From contig JAVHJL010000009.1 of the NCBI GenBank assembly GCA_036971715.1, positions 558,001 through 622,000 of the forward strand: DNA of 64,000 nt. The letters run 5' to 3'. Shown one piece after another: positions 10,569 through 20,899 of this stretch (positions are counted from its first letter, which is position 1; each line of letters begins with the position of its first letter). Under the pieces are notes generated by a model that saw only the letters and a list, made by a program, of their open reading frames with translations, was not told the origin of the DNA and did not search any database. The position numbers were made by a program, and so were the translations under genes. Origin of the DNA: Arthrobotrys musiformis (Eukaryota; Ascomycota; Orbiliomycetes; Orbiliales; Orbiliaceae).

Positions 10569-13500
10569 TCAAAGGCTCTTATGCTTCTTCGAAGCGGGGG
10601 TCGGGGAGCTTCTAACCTCTCCATTCTCGGAAAGCTCGTCTTCTATTTCTTCATCGTCTTCCTCTCTAGCCCTCTTCGTGGATGTTGTTGTGGATAGTGT
10701 TTCGTGGTGGTCAAGGCCTAGAAGGGGGGCATCGTCATCGTACTCAGGGCCCTCATCATCGCCAGCTTCGCTGAACGGCAATGGATACTCAGCAAATTCA
10801 TTGGGGTCGAGCTCGAAGGCAGCACCGGTTTCTTCGTCGGCTTCGTTCGGGTGTTCAGGAAGGTCGTAGGCCGCCTCTACGTACGAAGAACTTTCGTGTC
10901 CTTCTTCGTATTGATATTCGGCATGCTCGGCTCCATCGGCTTCGGCATAAGACCACTCCTGCCAATTGTTGTCATTAATGTTGTCGGTCTCGTCCTCGCC
11001 GGTACCTTGTAGTGTAGCATGCTGATCGGCTTCGCCCTCCGGAACTTCGTGGAGGGTGCTAGACGACTTTTCATCTTGTACATCCTCCTCATCTTCTTCT
11101 TCCCCCTCTTTTTCTTCCCCTTCGTGGGTATGGTCGTGCTCATCAAAATTGAGCAATCCGTCATCTAGAGAGGTGAGCAGATGAAAATCGTAAGCATCAG
11201 GGTTTTCAATTTGATTTTCTTCTGTTCCCAGCTCCTCGCTGCTGTGGATGTGGTCTGTAATACCTTTGCCAGGCTCCTCAGCCCCGAGCCCCGGCTCTTC
11301 GTTGGAGCCAGGGCTATCTGGTAGCCCGTAGCTGCGGGAGCCGGAGTAGATGACGGATGTATCTTGCTGTTTTTCTTGAGCAGTTACAAAGCTCGCCTCA
11401 TCGTCCCTGATGTAGCTATTGTCGCGGCCATGGTCCACGAGGTTCAAGCGAAGCTCCGCACTTGGCGTGGCTTCCACGTGCTGGGAGAGCTGCGTCTCCG
11501 GTATGTTGGAGACATCCGTATTGGATGTCTCCTGGGTGAGTGATGTCTTCCGCTCCTGGATGGTTGACTGGGATGGGCTTTGCGGGACATCGATGGTGGC
11601 AACCGTGGTGGTTTCCGGCTGCACATCGGTTCGGTGAGTTTCCTCACCGTAGTACACCTCGTCACCACCGAGGCTCTTTTCGAACTCTTCGAGTTCGAGC
11701 TCGTCGTCGTTATCCGCACCATGTGCGGTTTCGGCCTTGCCTAAAGGCCCAGGGTGGTGCCCGTCCGTGTGAGCACTGGACGGGGGCTGGCCTTGGCTGG
11801 AGGCGAGAATATCCCGCCAAGCAGCAAGGCCACCCCCTCCGATTATGTGGCTGTGAATCATCTCGAGCTTCGGGATATACTTCTTCCTCGAAGTCAGCGA
11901 GATGTGGAGAGGACGGGCCTCATCAATGCCGTCCTGGGCCAGCAACTTGGAGAAGAGCCCCAGGAGGTCGTACAGAGTGAAGTTGTTCATCTGGTTATTC
12001 TCCTGTTGAAAACCACTACCAGTTAGCAAATTCGCAAAAGGAGCTTTGGAAAAGATTTTACGTACCTCCTCGAACTCCACGCCAAGCGCGGTGAAGTTCA
12101 AAACGAGTTCCTCCGATGAAGTGAACTCCTCCCCGAGAACGTCGCGTAATGCCGCTACGAGCTTACTTAGCGGTGTTCCAAGATGCGATCGGTCAGGGAG
12201 AAAACAAGTTTCTGGGAGATTTGACTTCTCTCCCGAAAGTGGGAAGAGAGAAAACTCCGTTTCACGATAAACAACAACAACAGGATGGGTGAGCAGGGGG
12301 TCATCGTGAGCAACATCGGGTTGGCCTTCGTCTCGGGTTGGCTCATGTGCCTCCCCATGAGGCGAATGCTCTTCCGCGTGCTGTGAAGACTGGGAAGGGG
12401 CCACCCGTTCCGTGTCCTGCTCGGAGTGGGATGTCCCAGGAGAATGGGCTTCAGGGTCCGAGGGAAACGAGTGCCGAGAGGACCCGCTTCCGGAGGGACC
12501 CTGAAGGGGCGAGGTTGGTATTTCTTGGTGCACGGGGTATGCAGGAACCGGAGGGCTCCCGGAAACCCCTTGACCTTCTAGAGTATACCAATCTCGCTGG
12601 TTGACATCTGGCGTAGGATTTTCAAGAGCGACAGTTTCCGCTTGGCTAATTCGGAGCGGATCCGCAGAGGATGGTGGGGTTTGATGTTTGGGGGTATTGT
12701 GACTAGGGGCCTGTGGAGTTTTTAGCTCGTCGGCATTGGGGGATGGGTGTGAAGGGGGGGTTGCAGGTCTTGTAGGCTCTTCTGCGGATGTCAGTCTTTC
12801 GGACTCCAACGCCGGTTCTTCCGGCTGTTGCTGTTCAAGGCTCTGAACTTCAGGAGGGGGGGATTGAGGTTGGGCGACCTCGGCTCCGAAAGGAGCACTC
12901 GAGGTGTCCACCTTTTGTTCTTCAGCAACGGCAGGGAATTCCTGAACCGATGTGGTTTTATCGGGGGAATTAGCTGATGCTTCAGCGGCCGGAACGCTCG
13001 ACTCAGCCACCGCATGTTGGCTAGAGGGTTCCTGATCTTGATTTTGCTGCTGCTCAGAAGGCTGTTCAACGAGCTGTTGGACCGGCTGCTGCTGGACCGG
13101 TTGCTGTTGTTGGAACTGTTGGACTGGCTGAGCGGGTTGAAGCGACTGGAAGTTGTACTGAACAGTGACTTCCGGTGGAACTTCTGGTGGGTCTGCATCT
13201 GTCATAACCTCATTAACGACTTGACTGATGGCATCGTCAACCATTTCTTCATCATTCGCTTGTTCCATATTATATCTTCCAGACGGGACGGATAGACCGG
13301 GTTGGCCGAAGATCAAGCTAGGAGCAGGGATATTAGCCGCTTCCTCCATAGGATCATCTACAACCGTCGGTATGGGTGTCGCCGAAAGGTCATCCAAGTT
13401 CATATCGTCATCCTCGTCATAAGTGTCTAGATCGAGGTCGATATCGATGTCTTCGTCGCGAGGAGCGTTACTCATATCGTAATCGCTGGTAAAGCCGGTC

Positions 13501-13703
13501 TGGCTGACCTGAATCATAGGTACTGACAGCGACTGTGTAGGTATCTGCCCCGACATCTGGTCTTGCATTTGCGATTGAGGGTCTGAGTTGATGGCGCCAA
13601 AGACCTGTGTTGGGTTATGTTGGTCGAAAGAGAAGGCCGCGCTCGCCGAGAACGAGTCGGAGCTTGGGCCAACGTTGTTCTGATTGGGATACGCGACGCT
13701 CAT
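10569..13703 (-). CDS. Large acidic DUF2420-family protein, probably nuclear
   Basis: Two exons on the minus strand, 13703-12066 and 12002-10569, 1023 residues. The intron 12065-12003 (63 bp, GTACGT ... GCTAAC ... CAACAG) is in phase 0 and contains no stop, so the frame also reads straight through it. Residues 1 to about 460 are Gln/Pro/Ser-rich and disordered with long Gln stretches. About residues 466-615 form a folded block (VVVVYRETEFSLFPLSG ... FTLYDLLGLFSKLLAQDG ... LHISLTSRKKYIPKLEMI) that matches my memory of the fungal DUF2420 family. The C-terminal third is strongly acidic (Glu/Asp runs), ending in a basic KRAREEDDEE and SKKHKSL that looks like a nuclear signal. It is transcribed divergently from the coatomer gene, 879 bp apart. 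The molecular function is unknown; the family name is from recall of the motif pattern, not a search. Confidence 0.85.
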   Translation of the reverse strand: MSVAYPNQNNVGPSSDSFSASAAFSFDQHNPTQVFGAINSDPQSQMQDQMSGQIPTQSLSVPMIQVSQTGFTSDYDMSNAPRDEDIDIDLDLDTYDEDDDMNLDDLSATPIPTVVDDPMEEAANIPAPSLIFGQPGLSVPSGRYNMEQANDEEMVDDAISQVVNEVMTDADPPEVPPEVTVQYNFQSLQPAQPVQQFQQQQPVQQQPVQQLVEQPSEQQQNQDQEPSSQHAVAESSVPAAEASANSPDKTTSVQEFPAVAEEQKVDTSSAPFGAEVAQPQSPPPEVQSLEQQQPEEPALESERLTSAEEPTRPATPPSHPSPNADELKTPQAPSHNTPKHQTPPSSADPLRISQAETVALENPTPDVNQRDWYTLEGQGVSGSPPVPAYPVHQEIPTSPLQGPSGSGSSRHSFPSDPEAHSPGTSHSEQDTERVAPSQSSQHAEEHSPHGEAHEPTRDEGQPDVAHDDPLLTHPVVVVYRETEFSLFPLSGEKSNLPETCFLPDRSHLGTPLSKLVAALRDVLGEEFTSSEELVLNFTALGVEFEEVRKIFSKAPFANLLTGSGFQQENNQMNNFTLYDLLGLFSKLLAQDGIDEARPLHISLTSRKKYIPKLEMIHSHIIGGGGLAAWRDILASSQGQPPSSAHTDGHHPGPLGKAETAHGADNDDELELEEFEKSLGGDEVYYGEETHRTDVQPETTTVATIDVPQSPSQSTIQERKTSLTQETSNTDVSNIPETQLSQHVEATPSAELRLNLVDHGRDNSYIRDDEASFVTAQEKQQDTSVIYSGSRSYGLPDSPGSNEEPGLGAEEPGKGITDHIHSSEELGTEENQIENPDAYDFHLLTSLDDGLLNFDEHDHTHEGEEKEGEEEDEEDVQDEKSSSTLHEVPEGEADQHATLQGTGEDETDNINDNNWQEWSYAEADGAEHAEYQYEEGHESSSYVEAAYDLPEHPNEADEETGAAFELDPNEFAEYPLPFSEAGDDEGPEYDDDAPLLGLDHHETLSTTTSTKRAREEDDEEIEDELSENGEVRSSPTPASKKHKSL

Positions 13704-14582
13704 TGTGTCTCTAAGGTAGGTTCAATCGTTAGGGTTTGTAGCTAGAATATTTTTGTGTTTTGTTAGTAGAATGGGTTGCTGCTCATGTTAGAAGGGTAGT
13801 CGTTAGTAGGGTATGGTGAGGTTGTCCGTGGGATAAGATCTGGCTTATGTTGGTTGTCGAGTCTAGGGCTGGGCTTTTTGGCGACGAGGGGAGGAGGTTT
13901 AAAGGAAACAAGGGGCGGTTAGTCGAAGGAGGGTTGTAACAGATATGAGTAACTGTCTAGTCGGGTTTTAGGCGTATTCTCGAGGTTCCGATAGGTAAGG
14001 ACGGACCTGAGCGACTTGCTAGTGGTGGATGCGGATGGAAAGTGCGGATGGTATAATTATGAGTCGATGATCGGGGAGGTATTCAACCGATGCCAACAGC
14101 GACATAAAATACAGCAGCACAGCACTCAGGAAGAATGAGATGTGAAGCAAATCTTTAGATACAGCGTGATCTCTTGAATGAAGTTATCGAGATGGTCCAG
14201 GGTGTAGAATTTTCCCGGTTTTGTCGCCGTCGTCGCGGAGGAGGAATAGGTGGTGGTGATGGTGGACGGAGGATGATGATTGGTTGGTGGTTGGCGGTTG
14301 TGGTTGATAGAGGGGAGATGGGAATAAAGGTTGATAGCCAAATTAAATGAGCCTGAAAGAGCGCAAAATTAAATTAAAAGAGGGGCAACGCACAACGCGA
14401 CCTTCCCGGTCAAACAGTTCCGTGTCCACGTGATACACCAAACAGGCGAACTGGCACCTTCGCAGCAACAGCTAACGAAGCTGTCCCAACGTACCCGACA
14501 TTATCGACAGACGACGCCTGGCTGCTCCGTATTCCATCCCATCGTATCATCGCCCGTCAGCACCGTTTACACGTCATTCACA
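13704..14582. promoter_or_regulatory. Shared divergent promoter region (DUF2420 gene / coatomer delta)
   Basis: 879 bp between two start codons facing away from each other, so it must hold both promoters unless one lies inside a gene. On the plus strand the last 160 bp before ATG 14583 look like a leader (CCACGTGATAC at 14428, a CACGTG E-box, then C/A-rich sequence). On the minus-strand gene's side there is little structure. I see no open frame of note. Confidence 0.5.
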
Positions 14583-16329
14583 ATGGTTGTTCTAGCAGCT
14601 AGTATCACCACCCGAAGCGGGAAACCCGTTTTCTCTCGCCAATTTAGGGAGATGCCACGGTCGAGAATAGAAGCTCTCCTGGCGGCGTTCCCAAAGCTCA
14701 CGGATTCGAGCACCCAGCACACTACGGTCGAGGGAGACACCGTCCGATATGTGTACCAACCGCTCGAGGAGTCATTCTATATGGTCCTTATTACCAACAA
14801 GCAGAGCAATATCTTGCAAGATATTGACTCCCTACACCTCTTCGCCCAAGTTGTCGGGAACGTTTGCAAGACCCTGGATGAAAGAGAGATCTTGAAGAAT
14901 GTCTTTGAATTGATGGGCGCTTTCGACGAGGTTGTCAGCTTAGGATACAGGGAGAATTTAAGTTTGGGACAGATCAAGACCTTCCTCGAGATGGAGTCCC
15001 ACGAAGAGAGAATACAGGAGATTATCGCTAGGGTATGGTCGGACCCTATATGGTTGAATACAGGGAATTGTATTGCTGACACGATGTTACTATAGAACAA
15101 AGAGTTCGAAGCCAGCGAGGAGCGCAAGCGAAAGGCCAAACAATTGGAGCTCCAGCGAAAGGAGGCGCAGAAGAGCGGTCGTCCAACTGGACTTGGAAAT
15201 ACCCCGCGTTCATCTAATTACCCATCATATCAACCTGTCACCCAAGCCTCGCCAGCCGCCACCAGTACCTATGATTCGTATGAAGCCGAGAAGAACAAGG
15301 CATTCAAGTACGTTGCGTGATGTTAGGTGAATTTGATTGGGCACCAAAGCTAACTATATCGCAGGAGCGCCGCGCCTAAGGGCAAGGGCATGCAGCTCGG
15401 CCGCAAGTCCAATACATCGTCGATGTTCGACCGTGTCAAGGCAGACTTAGGACCAGAAGCCGAGACCGCATCGTTAATATCCCACCAAGCACCCGCTCCA
15501 GTCGAAGCTTCGCCGAGGGCATCGATGCAATCCGGTGGCGATGGAATCTCTGTTGCAATCAAAGAAACAATCTCCGCCGAACTCAGCAGAGACGGTGATC
15601 TCAAATCATTCGAAGTCAAGGGTGATATGATGCTCCGTGTGACCGATGCTTCTCTTGCGAAGATTAAGATTGATACTATTGCGGACGCCTCGGATGGAAC
15701 ACAGTTTAGAACGCACCCTAATGTCGATAGGGGCTTGTTTTCTTCATCGAATACTCTGCAACTAAAAGATCCTAGCAAGCCGTTCCCGTCGAACGGCCAG
15801 GCCCTCCCAGTCCTCCGCTGGCGTCTTGTTGGGAAGTCAAGTGATGAACATTTGCTACCGATAAAGTTTACCATCTGGGTCAACCGGGGCTCCGGAGACA
15901 ATTACACAGTCACTGCAGAGTATGAGGTTCAATCCGAGGAGCCTCTGAACGATGTTGTAGTTACGATCCCATATGCCGGTTCCCAGCCCAACGTCAGCAC
16001 CTTCGATTCAGATTTCACAATCTCTGGTAGCGAGCTTATCTGGCGAATCGGCACAGCGGATTCTGAGAACAACAGCGGCAGTCTCGAATTTGAAGCAGAG
16101 GCCGACGATGACTCCAACTTCTTCCCCATGAGCGTATCATTTTCCAAGTCGAAGCCATCCGTTAATGTTGATGTGAGTACCCAAAACCTCATTCAAAGTA
16201 TAATTTTAGAGAAATTCTAACAGCCAAAAAATTTAGGCCACGAACATCACATTACTGGAAATGGGAGAACCCGTTGACTACGCTAAGACCGTTGAGGTGA
16301 AGACCGAGAAGTATCTCATCGTTAGCTAA
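14583..16329 (+). CDS. RET2: Coatomer (COPI) subunit delta
   Basis: Four exons, 14583-15032, 15096-15307, 15365-16172, 16237-16329, 520 residues; all junctions are in phase. It is the delta (delta-COP, archain) subunit of the COPI coat, which forms retrograde vesicles between Golgi and ER. The N-terminus is the longin/adaptin small-chain-like part: MVVLAASITTRSGKPVFSRQF, FYMVLITNKQSNILQDID, LLFAQVV-like and FELMGAFDEVVSLGYREN. A charged linker (EERKRKAKQLELQRKEAQK) follows, then the C-terminal mu-homology domain starting near residue 265 (ISVAIKETISAELSRDGD, LPVLRWRLVG, LIWRIGTAD). It ends KTEKYLIVS. The length is right for the family (about 510-550). The ATG at 14583, context ACAATGG, gives the canonical MVVLAA start; the open frame further upstream is leader. 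Confidence 0.95.
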
Positions 16330-17870
16330 ATCTAAATTTGTAGCTTGTAGATGGTTTTGAGCACTTCGGGTCTGCCGGCAGGGTTAATTCTTTTTTAACT
16401 AGTACCGTTGTAATGTATGTATCTTGGGCCGAATTCGAAAAGTACCAATATATTTTGCATCTATGACATAATCCGTGATCCATATAGTATTTTTTTCTCT
16501 TTTATGCACACAGACAGACCACTCTACATCGGATCTGAAACTATCTATCGTGAAAAACAACGGTTCGATATGCCTATCTCTCCAAATCATACTACAAATG
16601 AAGCAGACCTACCCGCTGTGTGTGTGTGTGTCGAAACGGCGGTCGACGCTAAGCTCAGGCCAGCAGCAACTAAGCCCAGCTCGCTTGGTTTCCGCTTCTA
16701 TATTTTGCTACGTAACACACGTCAGGTCTCTGTTACAGATTAGCCCAAAACTAGCCCGCATGGCCATTAGTTAGCATGGATCAATTCGTTCCCCCTTTCT
16801 CCCCTCCCGGATTCAAGCCTCGTTCGATGGGTTATAGTTAGTTGATATTTTTTTGACATATGATAGTAATCAATTGACTTTTTTTTTTTCCTGGTGTTAT
16901 TAAAAGTTATAGTGGATGGCGCACTCGTTATAGCAAAATCTCTTAGTGGGATTACGTATCACGGCTCTTTTCCCCTGAAGAAGCTTCTGGGAGAACACCT
17001 CTCGAAAGACTTGACAGTCAGTTATTGATATTTCCCCGGCACTTCAAATCGGACAGGCCGCGAAGCTTTTTCTGATTTTAAAATTTCTTGTAATTTTAAT
17101 TAAACTCAATGCTGATAAATATATACACAACCATCGTATCAGTTGGTCGGTGGCACGACGTACATACATGTACGGTCCCCACATTGTGTATGTAGTGCAT
17201 TGTGGTACGTCCCTGGTCAAATGGCCGGAAATGCGAATGTACTAATCGGAAAGCTCCAGGGAGAAGCCGTAAAATTATATTAGATATTGCATATACATAC
17301 TTATACATACTTGTGTCCGATATATCCACTGCCGGTAGGAAGTTATACTGTGCAGCGTAGCATCGATTGTATTATCGATCGTGGGTTCTAAATATAGAAA
17401 TCCTTCGCCGGATGATATAGCTGATAGTAATAACCAGAACGGATATCAAAATAAGATAAAATAAAAAGGTTTTCCCGCATCGAGAAGTCCCTTTTATATT
17501 AGTGAGAAGACAGACCCTCTCGAAGCTGAACCGTGCACCGCCCCCTCGTGGAATTGACTAGTTCCAATAGTAAAATCAAAGTAGAAGAGGGCGAACCAGA
17601 GGGTACGTAAGAACGATCTCGCCATGATATCCGCCAAGCAGGGGTAAACTCCATATTTTCGACAGCTGATATGATACTGTGCGTACGCATCAGGAGCCAC
17701 GGACTCGACCCCGAATCAAGAATCTCGTGTTTCATGTTAAAACCCATCCGACAAAATCTCAAGGTAAGGAAACTATAAACGTTTATCCCGCCCCTCAAAC
17801 CTCGATCAATCAATATTAATCTGTCGACATTCTTTGCTTTCCTTTGCTTTCCCTTGTGTCTCCTTCTTAT

Positions 17871-17900
17871 TTCATTCATTCATTCATTCATTCGTTCGTT
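17871..17900. repeat. (TTCA)n / (TTCG)n tetramer repeat
   Basis: About five TTCA units (to about 17892) followed by two TTCG units, so the repeat shows one point change within it. Confidence 0.85.
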
Positions 17901-18006
17901 CCTTTCCGTCCTGCATTGTGTTCGAAGATTAATATTAATTCGCACCGTTCGAGTAGCACCGGCTGCTACAGACATACCATCCATACCCACCCATACGGAA
18001 GACGCT

Positions 18007-18038
18007 ACATAACTTACATAACTTGCATACATAACTTA
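18007..18038. repeat. Short tandem ACATAACTT-type repeat
   Basis: Three imperfect copies of a roughly 9-13 bp unit containing ACATAACTT in the presumed leader of the NIPA-like gene. Confidence 0.6.
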
Positions 18039-18186
18039 CGTGGATCCCATACGAATCGATTCGCAATCATAGTAATAATATTTATTACAATAAAGAAAGA
18101 AAGAGGGAAAATAGAGCAAAAGAAGCACCACCCCGACGATCCAAAAAGGGCGGACCAAGACGCGGACAAACGTAATAAATAACGAG

Positions 18187-18294
18187 GTAAGTACCATGCC
18201 CTGACCTAACCTGTCCTGCCCTGACCTGTACTGTACCTGTCCTGTCCTGGCTTGAGGCAGAAAGAAGGTACTTACATATTTTTGAGTTTTCCAG
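18187..18294 (+). other. Probable intron in the 5' leader of the NIPA-like gene
   Basis: A consensus donor AG|GTAAGT at 18187 and an acceptor TTTTCCAG ending at 18294 bracket 108 bp. The intron would contain a degenerate CCTGA/CCTGT repeat (about 18199-18250). This is inference from splice signals only, since no coding frame tests it; an alternative acceptor is GAGGCAG at 18260. Confidence 0.35.
18199..18250. repeat. Degenerate CCTGA/CCTGT pentamer array
   Basis: Roughly ten imperfect pentamers (CCTGA, CCTAA, CCTGT, CCTGC) in a row, including ACCTGTACTGTACCTGT, within the presumed leader intron. Confidence 0.7.
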
Positions 18295-19210
18295 CGGAAC
18301 GTTAACTAACGGGGGAATATCGCATTACTGTCAGCTATTAGTTGGTTAGCTACAACAGGTCGATCTGCAACAGACGGACGCAGCGTAAAGGAGAAAACAG
18401 AAGGAGCAACCACAATCCACCTCAAATTGAATCCAACCCGTCAAACCAGTCAAACCGCCCAAAAAACCCCATCTCTCCAATCAATTCACACTTCTTCTTC
18501 AACGTTGACCACTTCTTCTTCTTCCTCCTCTTCTTCTTCTCCTTCTTCTCTCTCTCACACCATCATCATCATCGCCATTTCCATCCACCGACTGGCTGCC
18601 GGCGCTCCTCTGAATATACTCTTCCGACGCTCCTTTTCTCCCAGTTTCGAATTACCGCTTACGACTCCCAGGACTCGACAGGTGGAATAGCCGATACACT
18701 GCTGGCCTTTTTATCGCTATTTTCTCTCCCGCTCTCTTCTCTTCTTTTGGTTTGCTCGGACGCCCAACAACCCACAGAAACTGAAACTACCTGCAATTGA
18801 GGCTGGAACGAAGGCTCACGACATTTGGAAAAAAATCACATTCTCACATTTCCCATATCCCCGAGGCAACTCAATACCTAGCCTTCCCGAACATATACCC
18901 GCCTAGCACCTCCCCGTGGCTAAAGCTTGTAAACAGCAACTCCGACGAACTCACTGTAAAAACGGCTGATTCTCTCGTTCGCTCCACGACTTGTTCTTCT
19001 TTCAAACACCCAGGATTTCATCCAAAAAACGTACTATAAACTCGATATACGGCGGATTTGAGCAACGCTAAGAGGATAGGAAAGGACCGAACTTACGACT
19101 CGCACCTTCACTTTTTTTCACTTCTCTTCTTTCCTCCCTCTCTCTCTTTCTCACCCACGTTTTCTTCAAAGAAACCTGCCGGAGATATCTGAGGTCTCTG
19201 GAGCTTTAAA

Positions 19211-20899
19211 ATGGTGGAGGATAAGTTAGTACACCCTACCCAGTGACTTGGCGTTTCTTGGGAAAATCTGGCAAGAAAGGCTCTTCAAACGTCGGGTTTT
19301 GAAGATGGCGAGCCGAGAGCTCGCAGAGCTCCGGCGATTCTGCTGGAAGTTTAACGACGACGGACGAGGGCTGATAGCTTGCTAAAATATAGATATGTTG
19401 GACTGGCGCTGGCCGTCTCTTCGAGTTTGCTGATAGGCTCGAGCTTCGTTATAACAAAGAAGGTGCGATCCGAATATTCGGCGGCGAAATCTGGAACGAC
19501 AGAGCTAATCTTTAATAGGGATTGATATCGGCTGAAGCAAAACAAGGATTTTCTGGTGAAGGATACTCATACCTGAAGAATTCGCTATGGTGGATTGGCA
19601 CGATAACGAGTACGAATGACCTCCATACCAAACGACAGACGCTAGAAAATACTAACAGTTGCGATATTATAGTGGGAATCGGGGAAGTTGCCAATTTTGC
19701 AGCATATGCATTTGCTCCAGCTATATTGGTAACGCCTTTGGGAGCTCTGAGTGTGCTAATAGGGTAAGCTCTAGAGGTGGAAGTCAGATTCTAAGAAAAT
19801 ATGGAGGCTAATATGTTTTTTTCTCTTTCAGGGCGGTGCTAAGCTCTTATTTTTTGCATGAGGACCTGGGACTACTTGGAAAGCTTGGTTGCGCAATTTG
19901 CCTGATTGGGTCTGTGATTATTGTTCTACACGCCCCGGCAGATGAAGAAGTGGATGAGATTGAGCTCCTGCTTCACTATGCCATACAGCCTGGTACGAAC
20001 TCCCAAAAATCGAACGCAGAGCTTATTAAAGCATGGGCTAACGGTGCTGCAGGTTTCCTCTTTTACTGTCTATTCGTCTCCATATTTGCTTTCGTGATGA
20101 TATACAAAATATCACCCAAGTACGGCAAAAAGAACCCACTGATCTATCTCTCGGTCTGCTCCACTGTTGGCTCGGTATCTGTCATGTCGGTAAAGGCATT
20201 CGGCATTGCGCTGAAGCTCACACTGAGCGGAAATAACCAATTCTCGCACCCTTCGACCTACGTATTCATCATTGTCACGGCCGTCTGCATTCTCACGCAG
20301 ATGAACTACTTCAACAAAGCTCTGAGCCAGTTTTCCAGCTCGATGTAAGTTTGACACTCGAGCCCCATGACACGCTAGCTATGCAGCAGGGGGAGCATGG
20401 TGTTCCGAAAAGTTAAAAATGATTGGCTAATATGTACGAACGAGACAGCGTAAACCCACTGTACTACGTAACCTTCACGACCGCAACACTCACAGCCTCC
20501 TTCATCCTGTTCAAGGGCTTCAATACCTCGAGCGCCGTTAACGTAATCTCCCTCCTGTGCGGGTTTTTAATAATATTCGCCGGTGTATACCTCCTCAACC
20601 TCGCCAGAATCAACGGGAAGGGCCTGATGAACGGTCACGCGGACGTGGACAGCATCCCCACCGATCCTATTTCTGGATTCCAGACGAGGAGAAGCATGCA
20701 GGCGAGGAGGAGCTTGGATCCAAATCGTCTGAGCGGCAGCAGTTTTAGGCGAACCAGCCGAGACGAGATGATGTATGAGGAGACAATGGTGGGATTGACA
20801 GACCTGGCGGAAGACAGTGACGATGGCGACGAAGAGAGGGGTATGATCTCGCCGAGAAAGAGTAGTGGGATGCCCAGAAGCCCCGGATTGAGACGGTAG
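19211..20899 (+). CDS. NIPA-family magnesium transporter (DUF803 type)
   Basis: Six exons: 19211-19224, 19393-19462, 19519-19609, 19673-19763, 19832-20344, 20449-20899, 409 residues. The product is a multi-pass membrane protein of the NIPA/DUF803 family, whose animal members move Mg2+ and which is common in fungi. The first coding exon encodes only MVED and part of a Lys. Conserved blocks follow: YVGLALAVSSSLLIGSSFV, ITKKGLISA, LWWIGTITMGIGEVANFAAYAFAP, LVTPLGALSVLIGAVLSSYFL, LGLLGKLGCAICLIGS, then SSSIVNPLYYVTFTTATLTASFILF and FLIIFAGVYLLNLAR. About nine membrane helices are visible. The last 90 residues are a cytosolic Ser/Arg-rich tail (QTRRSMQARRSLD) ending PGLRR. The ion specificity is by family only. 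The 168 bp intron after the tiny first exon and the long upstream leader suggest regulation at the 5' end. Confidence 0.9.

Larger units (their letters stand above)
16330..19210. other. Spacer plus long leader of the NIPA-like gene
   Basis: 2.9 kb without a supported coding frame. 16330-17800 holds the coatomer 3' side and a (TG)n at 16617-16631. From about 17820 the plus strand becomes pyrimidine-rich, as in fungal 5' leaders, with several short repeats, and it stays so to the NIPA-like start codon at 19211. This suggests a leader of more than 1 kb. Confidence 0.5.

Noticed and set aside
15350..15901. 183-codon minus-strand frame opposite coatomer delta
   Set aside because: It sits fully inside the conserved mu-homology exon; the sense frame has clear homology and this one does not.
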